A stretch of 37,083 bases of DNA, taken from the NCBI RefSeq assembly GCF_001665535.1, contig NZ_LZSQ01000095.1:1-37083 (forward strand). Direction: 5' to 3'. The position numbers and the translations under genes were made by a program. Positions within the stretch are counted from its first letter, which is position 1; every line of letters begins with the position of its first letter. Shown here in pieces: positions 15,062 through 24,839 of this stretch. The notes under the pieces were generated by a model. It was given only the letters and a program-made list of their open reading frames with translations, searched no databases and was not told the DNA's origin. This DNA is from Mycobacterium sp. 852002-51961_SCH5331710 (GTDB lineage: Bacteria; Actinomycetota; Actinomycetes; Mycobacteriales; Mycobacteriaceae).

Positions 15062-15495
15062 GTGATCCACTCCGTCTGCGGCTTGCCGCCGACGGCGTCG
15101 TAGAGCGCGATCGCGTTGACATTCCAGTCCAGGACGGCCCACGAGAGCCGGGTGTACCCGTGCGTCGTACACTCGCGGGCCAAGGTGGCCAACAACTTTC
15201 GGGCCAGCCCACGCCTGCGGAACTGCGGTCGCACGAACAGGTCTTCGAGGTAGATACCGCCGACGCCGTCCCACGTGGAGAAGTTGAGGAACCACAGGGC
15301 ACACGCGGCGGCCTGTCCGTCGACCTCGACGATGTGACCGAAGACGATGGCCGGATCGCCGAAAACCGCCTGGCGCATCTGCTCTTCGGTGACCGTGCAA
15401 TCGTGCGCGGCGTGCTCGAACTCCGCGAGTTCGTGGACCATCGCTGTCAGTTCGCGTTCGTCGCCCGGGCGCACCCGGCGGATCAGCTCCGTCAC
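15010..15495 (-). CDS. GNAT-family N-acetyltransferase
   Basis: This 161-residue GNAT protein has the acetyl-CoA-binding segment LEDLFVRPQFRRRGLARKLLATLA (the RRGLA turn). It ends with the LDWNVNAIALYDAVGGKPQTEW strand-helix typical of diamine or amino-acid acetyltransferases. The acceptor is unknown. The GTG at 15495 overlaps the entC stop, so it is the last gene of the phosphatase-entC-GNAT operon. It overlaps the convergent membrane-protein gene by 52 bases. Confidence 0.9.
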   Translation of the reverse strand: MTELIRRVRPGDERELTAMVHELAEFEHAAHDCTVTEEQMRQAVFGDPAIVFGHIVEVDGQAAACALWFLNFSTWDGVGGIYLEDLFVRPQFRRRGLARKLLATLARECTTHGYTRLSWAVLDWNVNAIALYDAVGGKPQTEWITYRVSGPELSELAAESP

Positions 15496-16586
15496 CTGTC
15501 GACACCCAGCGCGGTGAGGATCGTCCCGAATTTCGTTGTGGTTTCCTCGACCTCGTCGTCGGGATCCGACTCGGCGACGATGCCTCCGCCCGAATACGCC
15601 TCGGCGGTACGGCGATCTGCGGACAGCTGGGCGCAGCGGATCGAGACCACCCACCGGCCGTCGCCGCGCTGATCGCACCACCCGACGGCGCCGGCGTAGA
15701 AGCCACGGTCGCCCTCGAGCTCTGTTATCAGGTCGGCGGCGGCGGCCGTGGGAACCCCACCGACCGCGGGCGTCGGGTGCAGGGCGATCGCCAAATCCAA
15801 AGCGGTGATCGATCTTTCGCGAAGCTTGCCGGTGATGCGGGTGGCCAGGTGCCATACCGAGTCGGTCTTGCGAAGCTCCGGCTCGGTCGCGACGTCGAGG
15901 TCAGAACAGAGCGGGTCGAGCGCGTCGCGGATCGTGTCGACCACGAACTGATGCTCGCGCAGGTTCTTCGCCGACGCGGCCAATGCGGCGCCGTTCGCCT
16001 GGTCGGTCTCAGGCTCGGGGGACCGGGGCGCCGATCCCGCGAACGGCGCGCAGACCACCTGGTCGCCTCGGCGGGCCACCAGCAGTTCGGGGCTGGCGCC
16101 CACCAGCACGGCGCCGGAGTAGCCGCCGCCCGCCGCGGTCAGATCGACGAGATAGCCGTTGGCCGCCGGGTCGGCGGTCAGAAGCCGGTGCAGGACGGTG
16201 CGCGCGTCCAACGGCCCGTCGGCCGCCAGTCGCAGGGCGCGGGCGAGCACGACCTTGTGCAACCCACTCGACGGGCTGTTGAGCCGGGTCACGGCCGTCG
16301 CGACGCGCGCACGGTGCTCATCGGGTTCCGGCAGCGACTCGGCGATGTGCACGCCGGGCATCTGGCGCAGCGGCCACTCCGGCAGCGCGTCGAGGAACTG
16401 AACGCTCTGCGGCCGGATCAGCGCCGCGGGTTTGGTCATGTCAAAAGGCAACGCGCCCAAGATGATCGGGGCGCTGTGCGATGCCAGCGCGGCGCGCGCG
16501 TCGGCGAGCTTCGGGAATGCGGTGTGCACCCCCTCCGCGACGACGGCGCCGCGGGAGGCCAGGACGAAGGTGGGTTCGCGAGTCAC
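15492..16586 (-). CDS. entC: Isochorismate synthase EntC
   Basis: EntC converts chorismate to isochorismate for menaquinone or siderophore (salicylate) synthesis. The 364-residue chorismate-binding fold shows LHKVVLAR, VGASPELLV, ALHPTPAVGG and the C-terminal magnesium-binding GGGIVAESDPDDEVEET. Length is normal. The GTG start at 16586 overlaps the stop of the phosphatase gene. Overlap on both sides marks a tight three-gene operon. Confidence 0.94.
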   Translation of the reverse strand: MTREPTFVLASRGAVVAEGVHTAFPKLADARAALASHSAPIILGALPFDMTKPAALIRPQSVQFLDALPEWPLRQMPGVHIAESLPEPDEHRARVATAVTRLNSPSSGLHKVVLARALRLAADGPLDARTVLHRLLTADPAANGYLVDLTAAGGGYSGAVLVGASPELLVARRGDQVVCAPFAGSAPRSPEPETDQANGAALAASAKNLREHQFVVDTIRDALDPLCSDLDVATEPELRKTDSVWHLATRITGKLRERSITALDLAIALHPTPAVGGVPTAAAADLITELEGDRGFYAGAVGWCDQRGDGRWVVSIRCAQLSADRRTAEAYSGGGIVAESDPDDEVEETTTKFGTILTALGVDR

Positions 16587-17194
16587 CGTGGTTTACACGG
16601 ATCCTGGTGGCCGGTGAGTCCCTGCGCGATGATCTGGCGCATCGCGTGCTCGAAACCGAGCACCGCCAGGGAGGCGGGTGCCATTGCGAACCGGATGCCG
16701 CTCGGCACCGGCATCTCCACCCACCGCGCGATCATCGAGCGGGAGAAGTGCGCGTGCCCGACGAACACCACGTCGCGCGTCTCCATGTGGGTCAGCGCCA
16801 CCTCGAGAGCGCTGTCGGCGCGCTGGCTGACCATCTCGATGCTTTCGCCGCCCTCGGCGCCGTGGGTCCAGATAAGCCAGTCGGGGACGGTCTCGCGGAT
16901 CTGCGGTGTCGTCAGCCCCTCGTAGCGGCCATAGTCCCATTCCTGCAGAAGCGGCGACACCTCGTCGATGGTCAGCCCCGCCAGTTCGGCGGTCCGCACC
17001 GCGCGCCGCATCGGGCTGGAGACCACCAGCGGGTTGTCCAGTTCGAGTTCGGCCAGCGATTCGGCGGCCAGCTTGGCGCGCTCCTCGCCGGTCGCGGTCA
17101 GCTCGAGGTCGGTGCGGCCGGTGTGCCGACCGCTCTTCGACCACTCCGTCTCGCCATGACGAAGAAGGATCAGGCGGTGCTCCAGGAGGGCCAC
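16583..17194 (-). CDS. gpm2: Histidine phosphatase family protein (acid phosphatase)
   Basis: This 203-residue protein of the phosphoglycerate-mutase-like superfamily has the catalytic LLRHGETEW (His13) near the N-terminus. It also has SPMRRAVRTAEL with its Arg and the second catalytic His in VFVGHAHFSR. It corresponds in length to M. tuberculosis Rv3214, which was named gpm2 but has been reported to act as an acid phosphatase. It is therefore unlikely to be a glycolytic mutase. The start is a GTG at 17194; first gene of the operon with entC and the GNAT gene. Confidence 0.92.
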   Translation of the reverse strand: MALLEHRLILLRHGETEWSKSGRHTGRTDLELTATGEERAKLAAESLAELELDNPLVVSSPMRRAVRTAELAGLTIDEVSPLLQEWDYGRYEGLTTPQIRETVPDWLIWTHGAEGGESIEMVSQRADSALEVALTHMETRDVVFVGHAHFSRSMIARWVEMPVPSGIRFAMAPASLAVLGFEHAMRQIIAQGLTGHQDPCKPR

Positions 17195-17245
17195 GCCGAC
17201 TCATTCTGCCGCACGTCGCGTCGCGCTGTCCCGACCCGTGCAACG

Positions 17246-18049
17246 ATGGGCACCGTGACGCGAGTACTTGCGGTCGCCAATCAAAAGGGTGGGGTAGCCA
17301 AGACGACGACGGTGGCGTCGTTGGGCGCGGCGATTCAGGAGACGGGCAAGCGGGTCCTGGTGGTGGACCTCGATCCGCAGGGATCGCTGACGTTCTCACT
17401 GGGTCACGACCCCGACAAGCTGCCGGTGTCGATCCACGAGGTGCTTCTCGGCGAGGTCGAACCCGACGCCGCCCTGGTGGACACGCCCGAGGGAATGACG
17501 CTGCTGCCGGCCAACATCGACCTGGCCGGCGCCGAGGCCATGCTGCTGATGCGCGCCGGGCGCGAGTACGCGCTCAAGCGTGCGCTGGCCAAGATCCTCG
17601 ACCGCTATGACGTGGCGCTCATCGACTGTCCGCCGTCGCTCGGCGTGCTCACGCTCAACGGGCTGACCGCCGCCGACGAGGTCATCGTCCCGCTGCAGTG
17701 CGAGACGCTGGCGCACCGCGGGGTCGGGCAGTTCCTGCGCACCATCGCCGACGTGCAGGCGATCACGAACGCCGACCTCAAACTGCTGGGCGCGCTCCCG
17801 ACGCTGTACGACTCGCGCACCACCCACAGCCGGGACGTGCTGCTCGACGTCGCCGACCGCTACGACCTGCCGGTGCTGGCGCCGCCGATCCCGCGCACCG
17901 TCCGCTTCGCCGAAGCCAGCGCCTCGGGAGCGTCGGTGCTCGCCAGCCGCAAGAACAAGGGTGCGGGTGCCTACCGCGAGCTGGCCGCGGCGTTGATGAA
18001 GCACTGGAAGAACGGCAAGCCGATGCCGACGTTCGCCCCGGAGATCTAG
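17246..18049 (+). CDS. ParA/Soj-like ATPase (orphan)
   Basis: This 267-residue ParA-family ATPase has the deviant Walker A NQKGGVAKTTT (signature Lys14, Lys19), DLDPQGSLT, and IDCPPSLGVLTLNGL as Walker B. No N-terminal DNA-binding domain and no parB partner are next to it, so it is not the main chromosome-segregation ParA. It could position another cargo. ATG 17246 is preferred; GTG 17255 would give 264 residues. The stop TAG shares bases with the stop of the convergent gene, within CTAG at 18046-18049. Confidence 0.92.
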   Translation: MGTVTRVLAVANQKGGVAKTTTVASLGAAIQETGKRVLVVDLDPQGSLTFSLGHDPDKLPVSIHEVLLGEVEPDAALVDTPEGMTLLPANIDLAGAEAMLLMRAGREYALKRALAKILDRYDVALIDCPPSLGVLTLNGLTAADEVIVPLQCETLAHRGVGQFLRTIADVQAITNADLKLLGALPTLYDSRTTHSRDVLLDVADRYDLPVLAPPIPRTVRFAEASASGASVLASRKNKGAGAYRELAAALMKHWKNGKPMPTFAPEI

Positions 18050-19260
18050 CCGCCCAAAGCCACCAGTTCGTCCCCCCGCTGCTCCAACAGCGTCGAGCCC
18101 GCCACCGCCGGCACCACCGGCGCCGCGCTCTGCGGCCGGGCCACCGGAATGTGGCGTTCGCCGCGGCCGGTTGCGGGATCGAACACGTCGTAGCCGTCGG
18201 TGACGGGAACGAGCAGGCGCCCCGCCATGAGCGTCGCCGGGCCCACGGGCTTGTTCGGACCGGCGGGTGTGACGGTGTAGCGGTACTCAAAGTTGTTGTC
18301 GGAGAACACCATGACGCTGTCGCCGGTCCACCAGGTGATCAGATCGCCCGCCCGCGACATGGTGGCCTGCGGCGACGGCGGACGCTCCACCGGCGTGCTG
18401 GCGAAGGTCTCGCCCGTCTCGTCGACGATGTTGACCACGGGTTTGGGTGTGGGCACGTAGACCGCGGTCATCGTGTCGGCGACGGCCACCACGCGAGCCC
18501 CCGAATCGCGCGCGACACCCTCCTGCGGCACGTACTTCAGGTCCGGGGTGTCTTCCTCGTCGGACGGCCGCAACAGCGTCAGGCGCAGATCTGACTGTCG
18601 CGGGCAGTCCTCGAGCACGGATACCGCGCTCGAACTCGCCTGCGCGGACACCAGCCGGCACAGCGGCAACGTGGGGACGTCCGGCTTGATGCGGGCGTCG
18701 AGCGCGCCGTAGCTGATCATCCGGACCATGTCGGAGCGCCACAGCTCCAGCCGGTTCTCACCCGCCGACAGCACCGTGGTGCCGTCGGACGACAGGGTCA
18801 CCGAGGCGTCGGCGTAGGACGTGCGCGCCGAACCCCGCTTGCCGGTCTTGGCGTCGATGGTGCTGACCTGACCACATCCGCGCGTATCGGGGTAGACCGC
18901 GACCGCGTATTGGTAGACGTAGCTGACCCCGCACAGGTCGAGGTCGCGGGCGTAGGCCCACAGCGTGTCGCCGGTCGTGGGGTCGCGTCCCTCGACGGTC
19001 CGGCCGTCGCCGGTCACCACCGCGCCGCCGACCACCAGCGGCATCGTGGTCCGTCCGCTGGGTGCCGTCCACAGCTGCCGTAGCGACTCCGGAACCGCCT
19101 TGGCGGGCGTCAGCGCCGGCACAGGGGCGTCGGCGGGCTTGCTCAGGGTGGCCCGCGCGTCGCTGGTCCACCACACCAAAGCCGCCGTCACCACGACCAC
19201 GACGCCGATCGCCAGCGCCACCATCACATCGGTGCGCGTGCGGCGTTCGGGTTTGACCAT
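18046..19260 (-). CDS. Membrane-anchored PQQ-repeat-like (beta-propeller) protein
   Basis: This 404-residue protein has one N-terminal membrane anchor (about 12-32) after a basic stretch. A long extracytoplasmic part follows, with repeated strand motifs such as GRTVEGRDPTTGDTLWAY and VSTIDAKTGK that resemble PQQ-type propeller blades. Five or so cysteines (for example LDLCGV, TRGCGQ, LPLCRL, EDCPRQ) may form disulfides outside the cell. Function is unknown. It lies 19 bases after rhlE on the same strand and may be cotranscribed with it. Confidence 0.82.
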   Translation of the reverse strand: MVKPERRTRTDVMVALAIGVVVVVTAALVWWTSDARATLSKPADAPVPALTPAKAVPESLRQLWTAPSGRTTMPLVVGGAVVTGDGRTVEGRDPTTGDTLWAYARDLDLCGVSYVYQYAVAVYPDTRGCGQVSTIDAKTGKRGSARTSYADASVTLSSDGTTVLSAGENRLELWRSDMVRMISYGALDARIKPDVPTLPLCRLVSAQASSSAVSVLEDCPRQSDLRLTLLRPSDEEDTPDLKYVPQEGVARDSGARVVAVADTMTAVYVPTPKPVVNIVDETGETFASTPVERPPSPQATMSRAGDLITWWTGDSVMVFSDNNFEYRYTVTPAGPNKPVGPATLMAGRLLVPVTDGYDVFDPATGRGERHIPVARPQSAAPVVPAVAGSTLLEQRGDELVALGG

Positions 19261-19279
19261 CGCGGGGGAGGCGCCGGGG

Positions 19280-20746
19280 CTAGCCGGCGCTGGCCGCGGC
19301 CTTGCGGGGCCGACGCCGGCGCCTGCGCTTCGCCGGGGCCGTGTCGCCGGAAGCCTCGCCGCTGCCGCCGGTGTCCTGGTCGGACGACGTCGCAGACGCC
19401 TCGGGATGTCCGGTGACCGGCTTGCCGCCGCGGGTGCGACGACGGTTGCGGTTGCGCTTGCGCGCCGGGGCGTCGGCCGACGTCTCCGCCGGTGCGCGCC
19501 TGCTGCTCTGCACCTTGACGGGCTCGCCGACCGTGCCGGTCGCCTCGGCCGGGATGCCCAGCTCGCTGTAGAGGTGCGGTGAGCTGGAGTACGTCTCGGC
19601 GGGATCGGGGCAGCCGAGGTTCAGCGCCTTGTCGATCATCGCCCAGCGCGCCATCTCGTCCCAGTCGACGAGGGTCACCGCGACACCGGTTTTGCCGGCG
19701 CGCCCGGTGCGCCCGATGCGGTGCACGTAGGCCTGCTCGTCCTCAGGGATCTGGTAGTTGATGACGTGGGTGACGTCGTCGATGTCGATGCCGCGGGCGG
19801 CGACGTCGGTGGCGACCAACACGTCGATCTCGCCGGTTCGGAACGCCTTGAGCGCCTTCTCACGTGCGCCCTGTCCGAGATCGCCGTGCACGGCACCGAC
19901 CTTGAACCCGCGCTCGGCGAGTTCGTCGGAGACCTTTTGGGCGGTGCGCTTGGTGCGCGTGAAGATCATCGTCGCGCCGCGACCCTCGGCCTGCAGGATG
20001 CGGCTGACCATCTCGACCTTGTCCAGCGCGTGGGCGCGGTAGGCGAACTGTTCGGTGGTGTCGTGGGTGGCCGCCGAATGCGGGGCCTCGGCCCGGATGT
20101 GCGTCGGCTGGTTCATGAAGGTCCTGGCCAACGTGATGATCGGGTCCGGCATCGTCGCCGAGAACAGCATCGACTGCCTGCTGTCGGGGATCTGGCGCAG
20201 GATCCGCTCGATATCCGGCAGGAAGCCGAGGTCGAGCATCTCGTCGGCCTCGTCGAGCACCAGCATCGACAGGCCGCCGAGCTTCAAGTGACCCTGCTGG
20301 GCCAGGTCGAGCAGTCGCCCTGGCGTGCCGACGACCACGTCGACGCCCTTCTCGAGCGCCTCGATCTGGCCCTCGTAGGGCCGGCCGCCGTAGATCGACG
20401 TGACGGAGAGCTTGCGGTCACCGACGGTGAGGTACTTCGCGGCGGCCGCCAGATCGCCGTACACCTGCAGACACAGTTCGCGGGTGGGAACGACCACCAG
20501 CGCCCGCGGGACGCCCGTCAGGGGCCGGTCGGGATCGGTCGTGATCCGCTGGAGCAGCGGCACACCGAACGCGAGGGTCTTGCCCATACCGGTGCGGGCC
20601 TGACCGATCAGGTCGTCGCCGGCCAGTGCCATCGGCATGGTCAGCTCTTGAATTGCGAAGGGATGTTCTTTGCCATCCTCGGCGAGAGCGCGGACGATTT
20701 CGTCGCGAACTCCCAGTTCAGCAAATGTGGGATTGAGATGCGTCAT
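19280..20746 (-). CDS. rhlE: DEAD-box ATP-dependent RNA helicase RhlE
   Basis: This 488-residue RNA helicase works in RNA remodelling and decay. The Q motif is present (FAELGV...PFAIQ), as are motif I ARTGMGKT, PTREL, TPGRL, motif II DEAD, motif III SAT, ARGIDIDD and HRIGRTGRAG. The C-terminal 70 residues are low-complexity and very basic (RKRNRNRRRTRGG and KRRRRRRPRKA), a typical RNA-binding tail. It has a long predicted leader, with a short upstream reading frame whose stop overlaps its ATG. The Shine-Dalgarno is weak (GAAAGG 14 bases away), which fits coupling to the upstream frame. Confidence 0.95.
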   Translation of the reverse strand: MTHLNPTFAELGVRDEIVRALAEDGKEHPFAIQELTMPMALAGDDLIGQARTGMGKTLAFGVPLLQRITTDPDRPLTGVPRALVVVPTRELCLQVYGDLAAAAKYLTVGDRKLSVTSIYGGRPYEGQIEALEKGVDVVVGTPGRLLDLAQQGHLKLGGLSMLVLDEADEMLDLGFLPDIERILRQIPDSRQSMLFSATMPDPIITLARTFMNQPTHIRAEAPHSAATHDTTEQFAYRAHALDKVEMVSRILQAEGRGATMIFTRTKRTAQKVSDELAERGFKVGAVHGDLGQGAREKALKAFRTGEIDVLVATDVAARGIDIDDVTHVINYQIPEDEQAYVHRIGRTGRAGKTGVAVTLVDWDEMARWAMIDKALNLGCPDPAETYSSSPHLYSELGIPAEATGTVGEPVKVQSSRRAPAETSADAPARKRNRNRRRTRGGKPVTGHPEASATSSDQDTGGSGEASGDTAPAKRRRRRRPRKAAASAG

Positions 20747-20781
20747 ACGCGAAAACGAGGCCTTTCAATTGTCATCCTCAT
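20743..20781 (-). CDS. Candidate 12-residue leader peptide upstream of rhlE
   Basis: ATG at 20781 begins MRMTIERPRFRV and its TGA overlaps the rhlE ATG (ATGA), the classic arrangement for translational coupling. A longer in-frame version is open well upstream into the leader and contains several cysteines. GGAAG lies just before this ATG. Translation is not proven; the frame could be open by chance, since high-GC sequence has few stops. Confidence 0.4.
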   Translation of the reverse strand: MRMTIERPRFRV

Positions 20782-20922
20782 GGCTTCCACGCGCGCACGA
20801 GTTCGACAAGAGATGGCCTGGTGAAGACCAAGGGCCCTGCACTGAGGTAGGCGGACCGACTGCGTGCACGCACATTTCTTGGGTCGAGGCGGCTTACAAA
20901 ACGTCTTGCCAACTACCACGCC

Positions 20923-20935
20923 CGCAGCCATCATA
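20923..20935 (-). promoter_or_regulatory. Predicted rhlE promoter with long leader
   Basis: TATGAT at 20935-20930 on the minus strand is an excellent -10 element and predicts a start near 20923. The rhlE leader would then be about 177 bases. No clear -35 is seen. Confidence 0.5.
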
Positions 20936-20976
20936 CCTGGCGGCCTCGGCCCGACGAGCGACCCGCCGACGGCGTT

Positions 20977-20989
20977 TATTGTTGGGCCC
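20977..20989 (+). promoter_or_regulatory. Leaderless promoter of the ferritin-like gene
   Basis: TATTGT (20977-20982) fits the TANNNT -10 pattern. A start seven bases later would fall exactly on the ATG at 20990. It is divergent from the rhlE promoter about 40 bases away. Confidence 0.5.
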
Positions 20990-21685
20990 ATGAACACGAC
21001 GCCTTCGGCACCCGGGCAAACCGACTCGGCGACGTCGGGTGTGTCGGTCGACCATCCCGGCGTCACCGAGCTGTTCGCGCTGCTGGCCTACGGCGAGGTG
21101 GCGGCGTTCTACCGGCTCACCGACGAAGCCCGTATGGCGCCCAACCTCCGCGGACGCATCAACATGGCGACCATGGCGGCCGCGGAGATGAACCACTACG
21201 AGGTGTTGCGCGACGCGCTCGAGCGCCGCGGGGTCGACGTCGTGCCGGCAATGACGAAATACGCGTCCGCCCTCGAGAACTACCACCGGCTGACCACGCC
21301 GAGCACGTGGCTCGAAGCGCTCGTCAAGACCTACGTGGGCGATGCTCTCGCGGCCGACTTCTACCTCGAGATCGCCCACGCCCTGCCCGACGAGGTCGCC
21401 GATGTAGTGCGCGCGGTGCTCTCCGAGACTGGCCACTCCCAGTTCGTCGTCGCGGAGGTGCGCTCGGCGGTGACGGCCAGCGACAGGCAGCGCCACCGGC
21501 TCGCGCTGTGGTCGCGCCGGCTGCTCGGCGAGGCCATCACCCAGGCGCAGTTCGTGCTGGCCGACCACGACGAGCTCGTCGACCTGGTGATGGCCGGCGG
21601 CGAAGGGCTCACGCAGATGACCGAGTTCTTCGACCGGTTGCAGCGGACACACGCCTCCCGGATGGAGGAACTGGGCCTGGCTTGA
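20990..21685 (+). CDS. Ferritin-like fold protein (MiaE-like)
   Basis: This 231-residue, all-helical protein resembles the MiaE-like ferritin fold (Rv3210c family). Possible metal ligands are in AAEMNHYEVL (an ExxH pattern), DALAADFYLEIAH and LSETGHSQFVV. Together they resemble a carboxylate-bridged diiron site, though ligands were assigned by eye. A tRNA-hydroxylase activity like that of MiaE is possible, but actinobacteria may use the fold differently. ATG 20990 gives the same length as in M. tuberculosis. Confidence 0.85.
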   Translation: MNTTPSAPGQTDSATSGVSVDHPGVTELFALLAYGEVAAFYRLTDEARMAPNLRGRINMATMAAAEMNHYEVLRDALERRGVDVVPAMTKYASALENYHRLTTPSTWLEALVKTYVGDALAADFYLEIAHALPDEVADVVRAVLSETGHSQFVVAEVRSAVTASDRQRHRLALWSRRLLGEAITQAQFVLADHDELVDLVMAGGEGLTQMTEFFDRLQRTHASRMEELGLA

Positions 21686-21700
21686 ACTACCTCGCCTGAA

Positions 21701-22465
21701 CTACTGGGTGCAGGTCGCGATCATCGAGTTGTTGTTCTGCGTGGCGATCGCCGTGCCCGAGGCATCGAGGATGCTGCAGTTCAGCTGGCCGGCGACGCTG
21801 GTCGCGGTGACCGACTTGAGCTCGACGCCCGGGTCGAGGACCACCTGTTTGACCCACGGCAGTGCGACGTTGACGTCGGTCCGCAGCGCGCCCTGCCCGT
21901 CGGTGTAGATCACCGTGACCAGGTCGAGCAGCTGGCGGTTGCCCGTCACCCGGTAGGTGAAGGTCCGCGGTGAGGCCGGCGCCGGCGGGGGAACGGCCGC
22001 CTGCGCGGTGGGAGTGGGTGCGGGGGCGACCGGCGGCGGCGTCGTCTCGGCGCTCGGGGTGATCGTCGTGACGGTCTCCGGCGGCAGCGACGGGACGACG
22101 GGCGCAGCCCCCGAGGCGCGCGGTGCGGTGGTGGCGGGCGCGCTCGACGGCGCGGGCGCCTCGGACGTCGCGGTGGCCGAGACCGAACCGCTGTCGCCGC
22201 CGCCGAGGATGATTCCGGTGGTGCCGATCGCGATGAACAGGATCACCCCGGCGATGCCGGCGACCCACATCCAGCGCCGGTCGATGCTCTCCTCGTCGTA
22301 CGCCTGCTCGTACTCGTCGTAGTCCTCGGGGTCGGACGGGCCGGGGTACTCGTAGACGAAATCGTCGAGGGGCGGCTCGGGGTAATCCGAGTAGCCGGAA
22401 TAGCTGGGAATCCGCTCGGTCGGGGCCAGGGAGTACGGTGAGTGCGCGGTATAAGACCTGTTCAT
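21701..22465 (-). CDS. MmpS-like membrane protein with Pro/Thr-rich linker
   Basis: This 254-residue protein has an acidic, tyrosine-rich cytoplasmic N-terminus (about 1-62) and one membrane helix (about 65-88). A Pro/Ala/Thr-rich linker follows (about 95-165), then a C-terminal domain of about 85 residues resembling the MmpS beta fold (TYRVTGNRQLLDLVTVIYTD...CSILDASGTAIATQ). MmpS proteins assist MmpL transporters, but no mmpL gene is nearby. The start is the ATG at 22465; a longer frame upstream is less likely. It is convergent with the ferritin-like gene, 15 bases apart. Confidence 0.83.
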   Translation of the reverse strand: MNRSYTAHSPYSLAPTERIPSYSGYSDYPEPPLDDFVYEYPGPSDPEDYDEYEQAYDEESIDRRWMWVAGIAGVILFIAIGTTGIILGGGDSGSVSATATSEAPAPSSAPATTAPRASGAAPVVPSLPPETVTTITPSAETTPPPVAPAPTPTAQAAVPPPAPASPRTFTYRVTGNRQLLDLVTVIYTDGQGALRTDVNVALPWVKQVVLDPGVELKSVTATSVAGQLNCSILDASGTAIATQNNNSMIATCTQ

Positions 22466-22687
22466 GTGGGCTTTTCCAGTCGTCTTTAGCATTACCGCGC
22501 CTGATGCTATCGAGGTGGAAGTGACACATGAGGTTTACTGGCCCGTGTGTTGGTTACGGTCCGGACTCGGTTCGGTCGCCTTTGGTCTCGACGCTTCGCT
22601 GACCGCGAACTCACCGGCGCGGTGTGCGCTCCGGCCGTCCACTAGCCTTAGCTCAAGTTCTTCGAGAAGACGGAAAGGGGCCCCGGC

Positions 22688-23720
<1,033 letters not shown>

Positions 23721-23766
23721 TCATCCTGTTGCGGTGACCTACGACTCCCGTACTCGAGGAGGACAG

Positions 23767-24795
23767 ATGGGTCCCGAACACGGCGGGGGTGTTCGCGTGC
23801 CCGCGCTGCGTGACGAATGGCGCGAGCCGCTGCGCGCCCAGCGCGATCCGCTAGCGGAGAGCTCGGGTCGGGTGAGGTCCAATCGCGACGAGCACCGCGG
23901 CTTCCGCAAACAGACGTGGCTCGGTCGGTTCGTCTCCACCTACGGCTGGCGGGCCTACGCACTGCCGGTGCTGATCGTGTTGACCGCCGTCGTCATCTAC
24001 CAGACGATCACCGGCACCAGCGCCCCCGCGCCCAAACAGGCCGAGGGACCCGTGCAAGGACCGCCGACCATCGGAGTGGCGAGCACGGCGATCATCGGCG
24101 CCCCGCCCAAGGGGCTGACGCAGTTCGACGCCAACCTGCCGACCGGCATCCTGCCGCAGGGTGGCCCGTTCACCGAGGCCGGCGCGAAGACGTGGCACAT
24201 CGTGCCGGGCACCACGCCACAGATCGGCCAGGGCACCGCGAAGACGTTCACCTACACCGTCGAGGTCGAAGACGGCATCGACACCGCACCGTTCGGTGGC
24301 GACGAGGCCTTCGCCCGCATGGTCACCGAGACGCTGGCCAATCCCAAGAGCTGGACGCACAACCCGCAGTTCGCGTTCACCCGCATCGACGCCTCGTCCG
24401 GCATCGAACCCGACTTCCGGGTGTCGTTGAGCACGCCGATGACCGTTCGCGAGGGCTGCGGCTACGACATCCAACTCGAGGCGTCCTGCTACAACCCGGC
24501 CTATCGAGACGGGCAGCCGCGCGTGTTCATCAACGAGGCGCGCTGGGTGCGCGGCGCGGTGCCGTTCCAGGGTGACATCGGCTCATATCGGCAGTACGTG
24601 ATCAACCATGAGGTCGGCCACGCGATCGGCTATCAGCGGCACGAACCGTGCGGGGGCAACGACCAACTGGCGCCGGTCATGATGCAGCAGACCTTCTCGA
24701 CCAACAACAACGACGCCGCTCGCTTCGACCCGCAGTCGGTTCAGCCCGACAACCACAGCTGCAAGCCCAACCCCTGGCCGTACCCGATCGCCTGA
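23767..24795 (+). CDS. DUF3152 membrane-anchored zincin-like protein
   Basis: This 342-residue protein has a polar N-terminus, one membrane helix (about 66-83) and an extracytoplasmic domain. It carries a metalloprotease signature H281-E-V-G-H285-A-I-G288-Y-Q-R-H292. This is like the metzincin HExxHxxGxxH, but with the third His one residue later than usual. Two cysteine pairs (REGCGYD...EASCYN, HEPCGG...NHSCKP) could be disulfides. The ATG at 23767 has AGGAGG four bases upstream. A GTG at 23734 would add 11 residues and has no Shine-Dalgarno. It may be a secreted or cell-wall peptidase, with substrate unknown. Confidence 0.85.
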   Translation: MGPEHGGGVRVPALRDEWREPLRAQRDPLAESSGRVRSNRDEHRGFRKQTWLGRFVSTYGWRAYALPVLIVLTAVVIYQTITGTSAPAPKQAEGPVQGPPTIGVASTAIIGAPPKGLTQFDANLPTGILPQGGPFTEAGAKTWHIVPGTTPQIGQGTAKTFTYTVEVEDGIDTAPFGGDEAFARMVTETLANPKSWTHNPQFAFTRIDASSGIEPDFRVSLSTPMTVREGCGYDIQLEASCYNPAYRDGQPRVFINEARWVRGAVPFQGDIGSYRQYVINHEVGHAIGYQRHEPCGGNDQLAPVMMQQTFSTNNNDAARFDPQSVQPDNHSCKPNPWPYPIA

Positions 24796-24803
24796 CCTCC
24801 CGT

Positions 24804-24839
24804 TGCGCGAGCGTGCGTGTTTGCACACAACACGCCGCG
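24804..24839 (+). repeat. Post-stop interspersed repeat, copy B
   Basis: This 36-base unit matches copy A at the left edge of the window at 33 of 36 positions. It begins 8 bases after the DUF3152 stop codon. GCGTGTT (24815-24821) and AACACGC (24829-24835) form a 7-bp stem. The first part, GCGAGCGTGCG (24807-24817), recurs exactly at 24872-24882, so the full element may span about 24804-24882. Confidence 0.7.
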
